The notes beneath the pieces were generated by a model. It was not told the DNA's origin and searched no databases. It saw only the letters and a list, made by a program, of their open reading frames with translations. This document shows positions 18,992 through 30,100 of a stretch of DNA of 64,000 nucleotides, piece after piece. Each line of letters opens with the position of its first letter. Positions within the stretch are counted from its first letter, which is position 1. This DNA comes from Streptomyces sp. AA1529 (lineage in GTDB: Bacteria > Actinomycetota > Actinomycetes > Streptomycetales > Streptomycetaceae): NCBI RefSeq assembly GCF_000280905.1, contig NZ_ALAP01000042.1, forward strand, positions 1 to 64,000. Direction: 5' to 3'. The translations under genes were made by a program, and so were the position numbers.

Positions 18992-19264
18992 GGTCCTCAC
19001 CTCCTCCAGGGGGAGCTGGACGCTTCGACCCTACCTGGGCCGGTGCGGGTTGAAACCCCTAGATCACAAAGACGGTCGGGGTGTGTCCGATCTTCACCCT
19101 TGCGCACTCCCTCAGGACTGGGAATACCCACCCACAACCATCTGAAAGCGACCGGTTGCGGGGTCGGGACGTTCAACACCCGTCCAGTGCGGCGCTGTTT
19201 CGGCCCGAGCGGGACCAGAGCGGGATTCGAGGCGGCGGGCCCGGCCGGCGGCGCGCGGAGCCCC

Positions 19265-19816
19265 TCAGACGCGGATGCCGCCGCCCGCCACCGGGCCGGG
19301 ACGGAGGGCGAACTTCCCCTCGTGCCACTCCCACTTGACCTTGCGCCGCCGGTCGGGGCAGCAGCGCGGCACCTCGGCGGAGGAGTAGCCGAGGAGGGTG
19401 GCGGAGACGGTGGTGCCGCGCACGGCCAGGTCCTGGACCGACATGCCCTCCCGCTGCTCGACGAGGGTGGCGGCGAGCCGCGGGGGCCGGTCGGCAGCGG
19501 AGCCGGCCAGCACGTAGACGGCGCTGGGCGGGGTGCCTCCGTGGGCGCGGCAGCGGACCACGGCGACGGTCTCGGTGGCGCCGTCGCCGTCGAAGTCCGC
19601 GGAGGCGGTGTCCAGCACCTCCGGCTTCGCCGCGCCCCGGCCGCAGTCCAGCGGGTAGTGGGCGCGGGCCGGGTCGGGGGCCCGGCCGGTACCGGCGGGG
19701 GCGGGGGTGGCGGTGGCGGGTCGCAGGAGCGCCGTGCCGCCGAGGACCGCGGCGAGCGCTGCGGCGGTGGCGAGCCAGTGGGCCGTGCGGGTACGGGTGT
19801 GCGGCAGTTCCGTCAC
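19265..19816 (-). CDS. Secreted or membrane-anchored hypothetical protein
   Basis: 183-aa protein with an N-terminal signal segment (residues 13-33, LATAAALAAVLGGTALL) and no lipobox. The mature part has a DFDGDGATETVAVVRC stretch (about residue 73-88), resembling Ca-binding FG-GAP-type DxDxDG loops found in secreted proteins that track data or bind sugars. Three Cys residues in the mature part suggest disulphide bonding outside the cell. The ORF ends at 19265 and is flanked by unlinked gaps of 273 bp and 257 bp, so it is probably monocistronic. I cannot assign a function. Confidence 0.7.
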   Translation of the reverse strand: MTELPHTRTRTAHWLATAAALAAVLGGTALLRPATATPAPAGTGRAPDPARAHYPLDCGRGAAKPEVLDTASADFDGDGATETVAVVRCRAHGGTPPSAVYVLAGSAADRPPRLAATLVEQREGMSVQDLAVRGTTVSATLLGYSSAEVPRCCPDRRRKVKWEWHEGKFALRPGPVAGGGIRV

Positions 19817-20073
19817 TCGGGGTGACTCCTGGGGCGGTGCGAGGCGGACGCGGAGGAGGTGCCTCGCATGGTGCCACAGGTCACACCGTCGCGGAACGGC
19901 CGGGTCCCCTTGATCCCGCCGTGCCGCTCAACGCCGCTACCCCGCAGCCGGGTTCGGTCCGGGTGCGGGGCAGCGGGCGTGTCGCGCGGGGGCCGCCGGA
20001 GGGACGGCGGGGGTGCTGGGGAGTGTCGTCGAAGCCCCGTCCGCCCGGCGGGCGGAGCATTCGACGGCACGGT

Positions 20074-20979
20074 CTAGGAGGTGCGTCCGCCGGACTGGCT
20101 GCCGGGGCCGGTGTAGTCCTCGCCGTAGGCGCCCTTGGCGGGGCGGCGGCGGCGCAGCGGCGGCTCGACCCCGTCGGCCAGTCGGCGGGCGGTCAGCAGA
20201 AAGCCGGTGTGGCCGATCATGCGGTGGTCGGGTCGGACGGCGAGGCCCTCGATGTGCCAGTTGCGCACCATCGTCTCCCACGCCTGGGGTTCGTTGAAGG
20301 TGCCGAATTCGCGGATGGACTCGACCATGCGCGCCATCTGCGTGGTGGTGGCGACATAGGCGCACAGGATGCCGCCGGGCACCAGGGCCTTGGAGACGGC
20401 CTCGAGGCACTCCCAGGGGGCGAGCATGTCGAGGATGACCCGGTCGACGTCGGCGTCGGCGAGGTTGTCCTGGAGGTCGCCGACGGTGAGCGTCCAGGCG
20501 GGGTGGGGGCTGCCGAAGTAACGCTCGACGTTCTGCCGGGCGATCTCGGCGAAGTCCGCTCGGCGCTCGTAGGAGTGGAGCATGCCCTGGTCGCCGATGG
20601 CGCGGAGCAGGAAGGTGCTCAGCGAGCCGGAGCCGACTCCCGCCTCGACGACGCGGGCGCCGGGGAAGATGTCGGCCATGGCGAGCACCTGGCCGGCGTC
20701 CTTGGGGTAGACGACGGCGGCTCCCCGGGGCATGGACAGGACGTAGTCGGGGAGCAGGGGGCGCAGCGCGAGGTAGGCGACGTTTCCGGTGGTACGGACG
20801 ACACTCCCCTCGGGCGCACCGATCAGCTCGTCGTGGGGAAAGGCTCCCTTGTGGGTGTGGAAGCTCTTCCCCTCTTCGAGGGTGATCGTGTAGTGGCGTC
20901 CCTTGGGGTCGGTGAGCTGGACCTGGTCCCCGACCTTGAAGGGCCCGCGACGGCGGGCGGCACCGGTCGGTTCGGACAT
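20074..20979 (-). CDS. trmI: tRNA (adenine-58-N1)-methyltransferase TrmI
   Basis: 301-aa SAM-dependent enzyme that makes m1A at position 58 of the T-loop. It has a small N-terminal beta domain (KVGDQVQLTDPKGRHYTI) followed by a Rossmann methyltransferase: motif I VVEAGVGSGSLSTFLL (about residue 109), acidic end of strand 2 (YERRADFAEIARQN), motif IV VILDMLAPWE (about 178), and the AYVATTTQMARMVE segment. The Gly/Arg tail is disordered. The ATG at 20979 is taken, with GTG 20985 as alternative. In many actinobacteria this gene neighbours ARC, as here, with one secreted protein between. A TrmI function is established for the family. Confidence 0.92.
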   Translation of the reverse strand: MSEPTGAARRRGPFKVGDQVQLTDPKGRHYTITLEEGKSFHTHKGAFPHDELIGAPEGSVVRTTGNVAYLALRPLLPDYVLSMPRGAAVVYPKDAGQVLAMADIFPGARVVEAGVGSGSLSTFLLRAIGDQGMLHSYERRADFAEIARQNVERYFGSPHPAWTLTVGDLQDNLADADVDRVILDMLAPWECLEAVSKALVPGGILCAYVATTTQMARMVESIREFGTFNEPQAWETMVRNWHIEGLAVRPDHRMIGHTGFLLTARRLADGVEPPLRRRRPAKGAYGEDYTGPGSQSGGRTS

Positions 20980-21031
20980 GCGCACAGCCTAGCCGGTCCG
21001 CGGAGTGCGACCGGCGGAGGGCTCCGGGTGG

Positions 21032-22318
21032 TCAGCCGGGCGGTCCGGCCGGGGTGCGGTCCGGGCGCTTGGACATGGCCTCGACGAAGGCGCGCTCGAC
21101 GTCGGCGGTGGAGAGCACCCCGTAGATCTCGCCGGTCCCCTCCACGACCAGGTACTCGGTGGCCGGGGTGGCGCGGAGCCATTCCAGCAGGTCCTCGCCG
21201 GCGAGCTCGGCGGGTACCCGCATGCCGTCCTTGAGGTCCTGCGCGAGAGTGCTGACGGCGACCCAGGGGCGGCGGTGCTCGGGCACGGAGCCGATGGCGG
21301 CCTCCCGCACCAGGGCGAGCGGGTCGCCCCGGCCGTCGACGACGACCAGGGCGCGGGCCCCGGCGGCGTTGGCCCGGCGGAGGGCTTCGGAGAGCGGGGT
21401 GTCGGTCTCGACGGGGACGGCGCGCCGGGTGAGGGTGCGGGCGCTGAGCCGGGGCAGGCGTTCGCGCAGCCGGGCCATCCGCAGGCTGTTGCCGGCTCCG
21501 GTCCAGATGATGGCGGCGAGGATGGCGGCCAGCAGCGCGTCGGTGAGGGAGTCGACGCCGCTGACGCTGCCCCGTGACAGGCCGCCCGCGTGGGTGGCCA
21601 GCGGCAGGCCGATCAGGACGGTGACGGCGAGCGCGCGGCCGACCCATGCGGCGGCGACGGTGCCGGTCATCGGCTTGCCGCTGATCTTCCAGACGACGGC
21701 GCGCAGCATCCGGCCGCCGTCCAGGGGAAGGCCGGGCAGCAGGTTGAAGACGGCCACGAGGAGGTTGGAGATCATCAGGCCGGCCAGCAGCACCCCGGGC
21801 ACGGTGCGGGGTTCCACGGCGCGCATCGCGGCGTAGAAGACACCGGCCAGGACGAGGGAGAGCAGGGGCCCCACGAAGGCGAGGACGAATTCCCGGCCGG
21901 GGGTCTCGGACTCCTTCTCGATCTCGGAGACGCCGCCGAAGAACTGGAGCTGGATGCGGCGGACCGGGAGTTTGAAGCGGAGCGCGGCGACGGTGTGGGC
22001 GAGCTCGTGGACCAGGACCGACGCGTAGAAGGCGACGGCGAAGAAGAGCGCGATCAGGTAGCGCACGGCGCCGAGCTCGGGCAGCACCCGGTCGAGCTGG
22101 CCGCCGAAGACCCAGGTGATCAGGATGGCGACGAGGAACCAGGAGGGGGCGACGTAGACGGGGACGCCGAAGGGGCGGCCCATCAGGATGCCGCCGCCCG
22201 GCGCATCGGGACGTACAGGTGTGCGAGGGAGTGTCCGGCGACGCTCCGGCCCCTCGGGACCGCTCCCCTCGCCGGAGCCGCCGTACCGCGGCTTCCCGTC
22301 GTTGTCCTCGTCCGCCAC
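21032..22318 (-). CDS. M50 site-2-type membrane metalloprotease with CBS domains
   Basis: 428-aa intramembrane protease. The zinc site HELAH (in VLVHELAHTVAAL) is in one transmembrane helix and the LDGG partner motif (LLPGLPLDGGRML) in a later one, so both halves of the active site are present. The membrane part (about 45-290) is followed by a pair of CBS domains (about 300-420), which often sense adenine nucleotides. It belongs to the CBS-containing bacterial S2P group rather than the PDZ-containing RseP/Rip1 group. I start at the GTG at 22318 after GAGGGG; an upstream ATG at 22387 is possible. It is divergent from the RecB-like nuclease. Substrates may be anti-sigma factors, but none is encoded nearby. 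Confidence 0.87.
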   Translation of the reverse strand: MADEDNDGKPRYGGSGEGSGPEGPERRRTLPRTPVRPDAPGGGILMGRPFGVPVYVAPSWFLVAILITWVFGGQLDRVLPELGAVRYLIALFFAVAFYASVLVHELAHTVAALRFKLPVRRIQLQFFGGVSEIEKESETPGREFVLAFVGPLLSLVLAGVFYAAMRAVEPRTVPGVLLAGLMISNLLVAVFNLLPGLPLDGGRMLRAVVWKISGKPMTGTVAAAWVGRALAVTVLIGLPLATHAGGLSRGSVSGVDSLTDALLAAILAAIIWTGAGNSLRMARLRERLPRLSARTLTRRAVPVETDTPLSEALRRANAAGARALVVVDGRGDPLALVREAAIGSVPEHRRPWVAVSTLAQDLKDGMRVPAELAGEDLLEWLRATPATEYLVVEGTGEIYGVLSTADVERAFVEAMSKRPDRTPAGPPG

Positions 22319-22455
22319 GGGTTCCCCTCTGCTGCTTCCCTCGCCCCGCGCCGTGCGGCTGCCGCAGCGTTCTGGTGCGGCGGTCATCCGGCGCGAGGGG
22401 TCTGCCGTCGATGGTAAGTGTCCGGTGTCGGTGGTGGGCCGTAGGGTCGTACCCC

Positions 22456-23409
<954 letters not shown>

Positions 23410-23451
23410 GTGAGAATGGGGCGACCGCTGCCGTCCTGTTGAGGAGTTCCC

Positions 23452-24123
23452 GTGGCAATCCGCGTACTGCTGGTCGACGACCAGCCGCTGCTGCGCACCG
23501 GCTTCCGGATGATTCTGGAGGCCGAGCAGGACATAGCGGTGGTCGGTGAGGCGGGGGACGGCCTTCAGGCGCTGGACCAGGTGCGGGCCCTGCAGCCCGA
23601 TGTGGTCCTGATGGACATCCGGATGCCCCGGATGGACGGCGTGGAGGCCACCCGCCGGATCACCGGACCGGCCAAGGACGGCCCGGCCAAGGTCCTGGTG
23701 CTCACCACCTTCGACCTGGACGAGTACGTGGTGGAGGCACTGCGGGCCGGTGCCAGCGGATTCCTCCTGAAGGACGCACCCGCCGGTGAGCTCGTGCAGG
23801 CCATCCGGGTGGTGGCGGCGGGCGAGGCGATGCTGGCGCCGAGCATCACCCGGCGGCTGCTGGACAAGTACGCGGGGAAGCTGCCCTCGGGCGAGGAGCC
23901 GGTGCCGGACACCCTGCACCAGCTGACCGAGCGCGAGGTGGAGGTGCTGAAGCTGGTGGCGCGCGGGCTGTCGAACGCGGAGATCGCGGCGGACCTGTTC
24001 GTGAGCGAGACGACGGTCAAGACGCATGTCGGCCACGTGCTCACCAAGCTGGGGCTGCGGGACCGGGTGCAGGCCGCGGTGTACGCCTACGAGAGCGGAC
24101 TGGTCCGGCCCGGCTCGGCCTGA
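23452..24123 (+). CDS. NarL/LuxR-type response regulator (orphan)
   Basis: 223-aa two-component regulator. The receiver domain has the acidic pocket (VDDQP, Asp10/11), phosphoacceptor Asp in VVLMDIRMP (residue 54), the Thr in LTTFDL and Lys in LLKDAP. The LuxR-type helix-turn-helix spans about residues 150-210, with LTEREVEVLKLVARGLSNAEIA and SETTVKTHVGHVLTKLGLRDR. No histidine kinase lies next to it; the ribosome site is GAGGAG before the GTG at 23452. It is 42 bp after the RecB-like gene and may share its transcript. Target genes are unknown. Confidence 0.94.
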   Translation: MAIRVLLVDDQPLLRTGFRMILEAEQDIAVVGEAGDGLQALDQVRALQPDVVLMDIRMPRMDGVEATRRITGPAKDGPAKVLVLTTFDLDEYVVEALRAGASGFLLKDAPAGELVQAIRVVAAGEAMLAPSITRRLLDKYAGKLPSGEEPVPDTLHQLTEREVEVLKLVARGLSNAEIAADLFVSETTVKTHVGHVLTKLGLRDRVQAAVYAYESGLVRPGSA

Positions 24124-24261
24124 GGCCGGGCCGGGGATCGGCCCGGCCGCCCGGGCGGCCGGGCGCGGGCCGCGGCGCCCGGCGGGGCCCGGTGGCCCGC
24201 GCCGGTGGCGCCGTGTCCGCCGGCTGCCGCGGCGGTCGGGGTCGCTGCCGCGGCGGTCGGG

Positions 24262-25857
24262 TCAGGAGTCGCGGCCGCGGCCCAGCTCCCACAGCTGGAG
24301 CACCGAGGAGGAGTTGAGGGCCCATTCGACGCCGGTGATGTCGTCGCGGGCCGCGAGGTACTGCTTGCCCTGCCAGAGCGGGAGCAGCGGCACGTCCTTG
24401 GCGACGATGTCCTGGACGCGGCCGAGGGTGCCGGTGGTGGCGGAGCGTTCGGTCTGGCGGCGGCTCCTGGGTACGAGCTTGTCGCGGATCTCGTGGTTGG
24501 TGTAGGGCGAGCCGAGGAAGTTGTCCTTCTCGAAGAAGGGGGCGACGAAATTGTCGGCGTCCGGGAAGTCCGGGTACCAGCCGTAGCCCCACACCTGGTA
24601 CTTGCCGTTCGTCGCCGCCGGGCGGAAGGTGTCCCACTTGACGCCCTTGGTCCGCACGTCGAACAGGCCGCTGCCGTTGAGCTGCTTCTCGAGGACGGCG
24701 AACTCGTCGGCGGTGGCGCCGCCGTAGTGGTCGGTGGTGTAGGTGAGGGTGAGCTTGACGGGCTTGTCGATGCCCGCGTCGCGCAGCGTCCGCTCGGCCG
24801 CCGCCTTGCTGGGTTCGCCGTAGGTGTTGAAGAACGAGTTCCGGTGCGCCGGGAGCCCGGCGGGCACGATGCTGTAGAGCGGCTCGGTGCTGCGGTCGTA
24901 GGCGTCCCGCACGATCTTCTTGCGGTCGACGAGCTGGGCCATGGCCTTGCGGACGGCCTTCTTGCCCGCGGTCGGGTCGTCGGTGTCGAAGGCGAGGTAG
25001 CGGATCTCCTGGCCGGGCTGCTCGACGAGCTCGACGCCCTGCTCCTGGGCGCCGTCGAGCCGGCTGACCTGGTCGGGGGAGATGGTCCGGCCCATGACAT
25101 CGATGTCGCCGGCCTTGAGCGCCTTCTCCATGCCCTGTGCGGCGTCGAAGAAGCGCATCTCGATCCGGCTGTTCCGCAGCTCCAGTTCCCCGCTGTAGTG
25201 CGGGTTCTTCGCCAGCACGGCCGACTCGGCGTCGATGTGCTCGAGTGCGTAGGGGCCCGAGCCGACCAGCGCGTCGCCCTTGGTGAGGGCGTCGGCCGGG
25301 TAGGTCCGGCTGTCCACGATGGCGGCGGCCGGGGTGGTCAGCTTGTACGGGAAGGTCGCGTCGGGCCGCTTGAGGTGGAAGACGACGTGGCTCTTGCCGT
25401 CGGCCTCGACGCGGTCGAGGTTGCTGAAGAGGACTGCGGGGCCGCCCTTGTGGTTGATGCGCTTGACCCGCCGCAGCGAGAACTCGACGTCCTCGGCGTC
25501 CAGCGGGTGCCCGTTGGAGAACGTCTGGCCCTTGCGCATCGTGCAGCGGTAGACCTTGTTCGCCGCGTCGGTGAAGCCGCACTCGGCGGCGGCGTCCATC
25601 ACCGGCGAGGTGCCGGTGCGCGGGAAGCGCAGCAGCGTCTGGAAGGTGTTGCGCATGACGCCCCAGGCCGCGACGTCGTAGGCCGCCGCGGGGTCGAACG
25701 GGGCCGGCGCGTCCTTGCCGACCGCGAAGTGGTCCGTCGTGCCGACGACGATGGCGTCGCCACCTGCGCTCCCGCCCTTCTCGGACCCGCATCCGGCGAG
25801 CAGCGGCGTGAGCATTCCCGCGGCGAGCACGGGCAGCACCACAGTTTTACGGTTCAT
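24262..25857 (-). CDS. ABC transporter substrate-binding lipoprotein (family 5, oligopeptide-type)
   Basis: 531-aa extracellular binding protein. The signal peptide ends in a lipobox (LTPLLAGC, Cys near residue 23). The family 5 pattern is present: DVAAWGVMRNTFQTLLRF near the N-terminus, the MRKGQTFSNGHPLDAEDVEFSLRR block, then the AMAQLVDRKKIV and YGWYPDFPDADNFVAPFF segments typical of peptide/dipeptide-binding proteins. The ATG at 25857 is preferred because it begins exactly at the signal peptide; an earlier in-frame reading to 25920 has no such feature. No permease or ATPase genes flank it, so it is an orphan that may work with components elsewhere. The ligand is not deducible. Confidence 0.9.
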   Translation of the reverse strand: MNRKTVVLPVLAAGMLTPLLAGCGSEKGGSAGGDAIVVGTTDHFAVGKDAPAPFDPAAAYDVAAWGVMRNTFQTLLRFPRTGTSPVMDAAAECGFTDAANKVYRCTMRKGQTFSNGHPLDAEDVEFSLRRVKRINHKGGPAVLFSNLDRVEADGKSHVVFHLKRPDATFPYKLTTPAAAIVDSRTYPADALTKGDALVGSGPYALEHIDAESAVLAKNPHYSGELELRNSRIEMRFFDAAQGMEKALKAGDIDVMGRTISPDQVSRLDGAQEQGVELVEQPGQEIRYLAFDTDDPTAGKKAVRKAMAQLVDRKKIVRDAYDRSTEPLYSIVPAGLPAHRNSFFNTYGEPSKAAAERTLRDAGIDKPVKLTLTYTTDHYGGATADEFAVLEKQLNGSGLFDVRTKGVKWDTFRPAATNGKYQVWGYGWYPDFPDADNFVAPFFEKDNFLGSPYTNHEIRDKLVPRSRRQTERSATTGTLGRVQDIVAKDVPLLPLWQGKQYLAARDDITGVEWALNSSSVLQLWELGRGRDS

Positions 25858-26258
25858 GGTCGACGATCTCCTCGGCCGGCCGGGGTTTGCTGCAGAGAGG
25901 AATGGCCGGTGCACCGACATTAATCGTCCGCTCCGGGGACTTTCGCAGCGCAGGCCGCGGAACCGGTTTCACGCAGCGAAACCAGTACCTTCCTGTCCGC
26001 TATCCGAACGTCGGAACGTTTTCCGCTTCACTCCATCAATGCGGACACAAAGGAAGGACATTCCCCCCTCCCGTCCCAGGCGCACCACAGCCCCGGCCGC
26101 GGGTCGAGGGGCTCGCGCGTGATGAACGTCACTGGACCAATCTGCGCACCGGACACCGGAGTTCGACATTCTGCGGAGCCCGGGACAACGGATTCCGGCG
26201 TCCCGCGGGTGCGGATTTCTCACCCCGCGCGGAATGGCACCGCCGCGGAATGATCAAC
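25858..26258. other. Gene-free gap upstream of the binding lipoprotein
   Basis: 401 bp with no convincing coding region. It is somewhat less GC-rich than its surroundings and contains several TTCCG/CGGAA-type short repeats. The promoter of the lipoprotein gene must lie at its left end. I see no RNA gene or strong hairpin. Small overlapping ORFs here have no domain. Confidence 0.5.
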
Positions 26259-26960
26259 TCAGCGCGCGACCATGATCCGCGAACGGAGGAATTCGAGATC
26301 GACTTCTTCGAGTGAACTCACAATGCTACGACCGGACTTGGGCTCGATCGGCGCGATGGACGGCACGGCCACCACATGGCAGCCGGCGGCCTCCCCGGCG
26401 GCGACCCCGGTCGCGGTGTCCTCCAGCACCGCACAGCGCACCGGGTCGGCCCCCAGCCGGCGCGCGGCGGTCAGATACGGGTCGGGGTGCGGCTTGGTCC
26501 GGGCCAGCTCGTCCCCGGCGACCGTGAAGGCGAAGTGCTCGTGCCCGATCCAGGTGAGCATGCGGTCCACGACCGTGCGGTGCGAGGCGGAGACCAGCGC
26601 CGCGGGGATCCGGTGCGCGGACAGCTCCGCGAGCAGCCTGCGGGCGCCCGGCATCAGCGGGACGCCGCGCTCCAGCCGCTCGGTGAACCGGGCGTTCAGC
26701 AGCACGCTCAGCTCCTCCAGGCCGATGTCGGCGGCGGTCGCCTCGATCAGGAAGCCGGCGCTGCGCGACATGGGACCGCCGACGACGACGCTGCGCCACT
26801 CGTCGCGCAGCTCGTGCCCCAGCTCGGCGAAGACCGCGACCTCCGCGTCCCACCAGAAGTCCTCGGTGTCGACCAGCGTGCCGTCCATGTCCAGCAGTAC
26901 GGCCTCCAGCTCGGGCTCCTCACCCGTGAGCGTGGTGACGGCGGGGGATGGACCGGCCAT
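26259..26960 (-). CDS. HAD-superfamily phosphatase (beta-phosphoglucomutase/DOG-like)
   Basis: 233-aa haloacid-dehalogenase-type hydrolase. Motif I is LLDMDGTLVDT (residue 22-32, catalytic Asp in DMDGT), with Thr/Ser in motif II (AALVSASHR) and motif III-IV KPHPDPY with CAVLEDTATG. A helical cap domain (about 40-110) with GGPMSRSAGFLI places it in the beta-phosphoglucomutase-like subfamily, which acts on small phosphorylated sugars or nucleosides. It is separated from metH by a complex hairpin, so it may have its own transcript. No specific substrate is indicated. Confidence 0.9.
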   Translation of the reverse strand: MAGPSPAVTTLTGEEPELEAVLLDMDGTLVDTEDFWWDAEVAVFAELGHELRDEWRSVVVGGPMSRSAGFLIEATAADIGLEELSVLLNARFTERLERGVPLMPGARRLLAELSAHRIPAALVSASHRTVVDRMLTWIGHEHFAFTVAGDELARTKPHPDPYLTAARRLGADPVRCAVLEDTATGVAAGEAAGCHVVAVPSIAPIEPKSGRSIVSSLEEVDLEFLRSRIMVAR

Positions 26961-27003
26961 CCGCGAACACCTCCCGAAAGCGACGACTCCACAAGGGACG
27001 ACA

Positions 27004-27071
27004 AGGCCGGTCGTCCCCTCCGCCGGAACCCCGGAGGGCTCCGGTTTCCGGCGGAAGCGGACGACCGGCCT
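27004..27071 (-). terminator. Complex nested hairpin after metH
   Basis: Perfect outer stem of 12 bp (27004-27015 against 27060-27071) enclosing a perfect 10-bp stem (27019-27028 against 27046-27055) and a 6-bp tip stem (27031-27036 against 27039-27044). It lies 32 bp past the metH stop and is best read as its terminator. Confidence 0.75.
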
Positions 27072-27103
27072 GTACCGGACCGATCAGTATATGACCTGTG
27101 CCC

Positions 27104-30100
27104 TCATCGGGCGTTGAAATACTTCGCCTCGGGGTGGTGCAGCACGATCGCGTCGGTCGACTGCTCGGGGTGGAGCTGGAACTCCTCGGACAGCTCGACG
27201 CCGATCCGCTCCGGCCGCAGCAGCTCGGCGATCTTGGCGCGGTCCTCCAGGTTCGGGCAGGCGCCGTAGCCCAGCGAGAACCGCGCTCCCCGGTACTTCA
27301 GATCGAACATGCCCTGCATCTGGTCGGGGTCCTCACCCGAGAAGCCCAGCTCGCTGCGGACCCGGGCGTGCCAGTACTCGGCCAGCGCCTCGGCCAGCTG
27401 CACGGAGAGGCCGTGCAGCTCCAGGTAGTCGCGGTAGGCGTCGCCCGCGAACAGCTCGGCGGTCTTCTCGCCGATCCTGGAACCGACGGTGACCACCTGC
27501 AATCCGACCACGTCGGTCTCGCCGGACTCCTCCGGACGGAAGAAGTCCGCCAGGCACAGCCGCCGGCCGCGCCGCTGCCGGGGGAAGGTGAAGCGGGTGC
27601 GCTCGTTGCCCTGCTCGTCCAGCAGGATCAGGTCGTCGCCCTTGGAGTAGCAGGGGAAGTAGCCGTAGACGGCGGACGCCTCCAGCAGGTTCTCCGTCTG
27701 CAGCCGCTCCAGCCAGCCCCGCAGCCGGGGGCGGCCCTCGGTCTCCACCAGCTCCTCGTAGGACGGCCCGTCGCCCTTGCGGGACTCCTTGAGCCCCCAC
27801 TGCCCCTTGAAGAGGGCGCCCTCGTCCAGCCAGGACGCGTAGTCCTGCTGCCGCAGGCCCTTGATCACCCGGGTGCCCCAGAAGGGTGGCTCGGGGACGG
27901 GATTGTCGACGGCCACGTCGGAGCGGACGGAGCCGTCGTTCTCCTCCGGCTCGGGGATGTCGAGGTCCCGCTTGGGCACCCGGCGCTGCTTGAGCGCGGG
28001 CAGCTCGGCGCCGGGCACGCCGCGCTTGACGTCCATCAGGGCGTCCATGAGGCTCAGCCCCTCGAAGGCGTCCTTGGCGTAGCGGACCTCGCCCTCGTAG
28101 ATCTCGTGCAGGTCCTGCTCGACATAGGCCCGGGTCAGCGCGGCGCCGCCGAGGATGACGGGGAAGTCGGAGGACATCTTGCGCTGGTTGAGCTCCTCCA
28201 GGTTCTCCTTCATGATCACCGTGGACTTCACCAGCAGCCCGGACATGCCGATCACATCGGCCCGGTGCTCGGCCGCGGCGTCCAGGATGGCGCTCACCGG
28301 CTGCTTGATGCCGAGATTGACCACCTGGTAGCCGTTGTTGGACAGGATGATGTCGACCAGGTTCTTGCCGATGTCGTGGACGTCACCGCGGACCGTGGCC
28401 AGCACGATCGTGCCCTTGCCCGCGTCGTCCTCGGACTTCTCCATGTGCGGTTCGAGGTGGGCGACGGCGGCCTTCATCACCTCGGCCGACTGCAGCACGA
28501 AGGGCAGCTGCATCTGTCCGGAGCCGAACAGCTCACCGACGACCTTCATGCCGGCCAGCAGCGTGTCGTTGACGATGTCGAGCGCCGGACGCTCCTCCAG
28601 CGCGGAGTCCAGGTCGGCCTCCAGCCCGTTGCGCTCGCCGTCGATGATGCGCCGCTGGAGGCGCTCCTCCAGCGGGAGGGCGGCCAGCTCCTCGGCCTTC
28701 CCGGCCTTCATCGACTTGGCCGTGGCGCCCTCGAACAGCTCCATCAGCTTCTGCAGCGGGTCGTACCCCTCGCTGCGGCGGTCGTAGACCAGGTCGCGGG
28801 CGGTGGTCACCTGCTCGTCGTCGAAGCGGGCGATCGGCAGGATCTTGCTGGCGTGCACGATCGCGGAATCCAGCCCCGCCTTGACGCACTCGTCGAGGAA
28901 GACGGAGTTGAGCACGATCCGGGCGGCCGGGTTCAGACCGAAGGAGATGTTCGACAGGCCCAGCACGGTCTGCACGTCGGGGTGCTTCTGCTTGAGCAGC
29001 CGGATGGCCTCGATGGTGTTGATGCCGTCCTTGCGGGACTCCTCCTGGCCGGTGCAGATGGTGAAGGTGAGGACATCGATGAGGATGTCCGACTCGTGGA
29101 TGCCGTAGTTGCCGGTCAGGTCCGCGATGAGGCGTTCGGCGATGGCGACCTTGTGCTCGGCGGTGCGGGCCTGGCCCTCCTCGTCGATGGTCAGCGCGAT
29201 CAGCGCCGCCCCGTGCTCGGCGGCCAGCTTGGTGACCTTCGCGAAGCGGGACTCGGGGCCGTCACCGTCCTCGTAGTTGACGGAGTTGATGACGGCGCGG
29301 CCGCCCAGCTTCTCCAGACCGGCCTGGATGACGTCGATCTCCGTCGAGTCCAGCACGATCGGCAGCGTGGAGGCGGTGGCCAGCCGGCCCGCCAGCTCGG
29401 TCATGTCCGCGACGCCGTCCCGGCCCACGTAGTCGACGCACAGGTCGAGCATGTGGGCGCCCTCGCGGATCTGCTCCCGGGCCAGCTCGACGCAGTCGTC
29501 CCAGCGCGCCTCCAGCATCGCCTCGCGGAACTTCTTCGAACCGTTGGCGTTGGTCCGCTCCCCGATGGCCATGTACGAGGTGTCCTGGCGGAAGGGCACC
29601 GCCTGGTACAGCGAGGCGGCGGCCGGCTCCGGCTGCGGGGTGCGCGCGGCGGGCTCGCGGCCGCGCACCCGCTCCACCAGCTGGCGCAGGTGCTCGGGCG
29701 TGGTCCCGCAGCAGCCGCCCACCAGGGACAGACCGTAGTCGCCCACGAAGGTGTCGTGCGCGTCGGCCAGCTCCTCGGGGGTGAGCGGGTAGCTGGCACC
29801 GTCCTTGCCCAGCACCGGCAGACCGGCGTTCGGCATGCAGGAGAGCGGGACGCGGGAGTGCTGGGCCAGATAGCGCAGATGCTCGCTCATCTCGGCGGGG
29901 CCGGTGGCGCAGTTCAGCCCGATCATGTCGATGCCCAGCGGCTCCAGGGCCGCGAGGGCCGCGGCGATCTCGGAGCCGAGCAGCATCGTGCCGGTCGTCT
30001 CCACCGTGACCGAGCACAGCAGCGGCAGGTCGGCGCCGACCGCCGCCATGCCGCGGCGGGCGCCGATGACGGCGGCCTTGGTCTGCAGCAGGTCCTGGGT

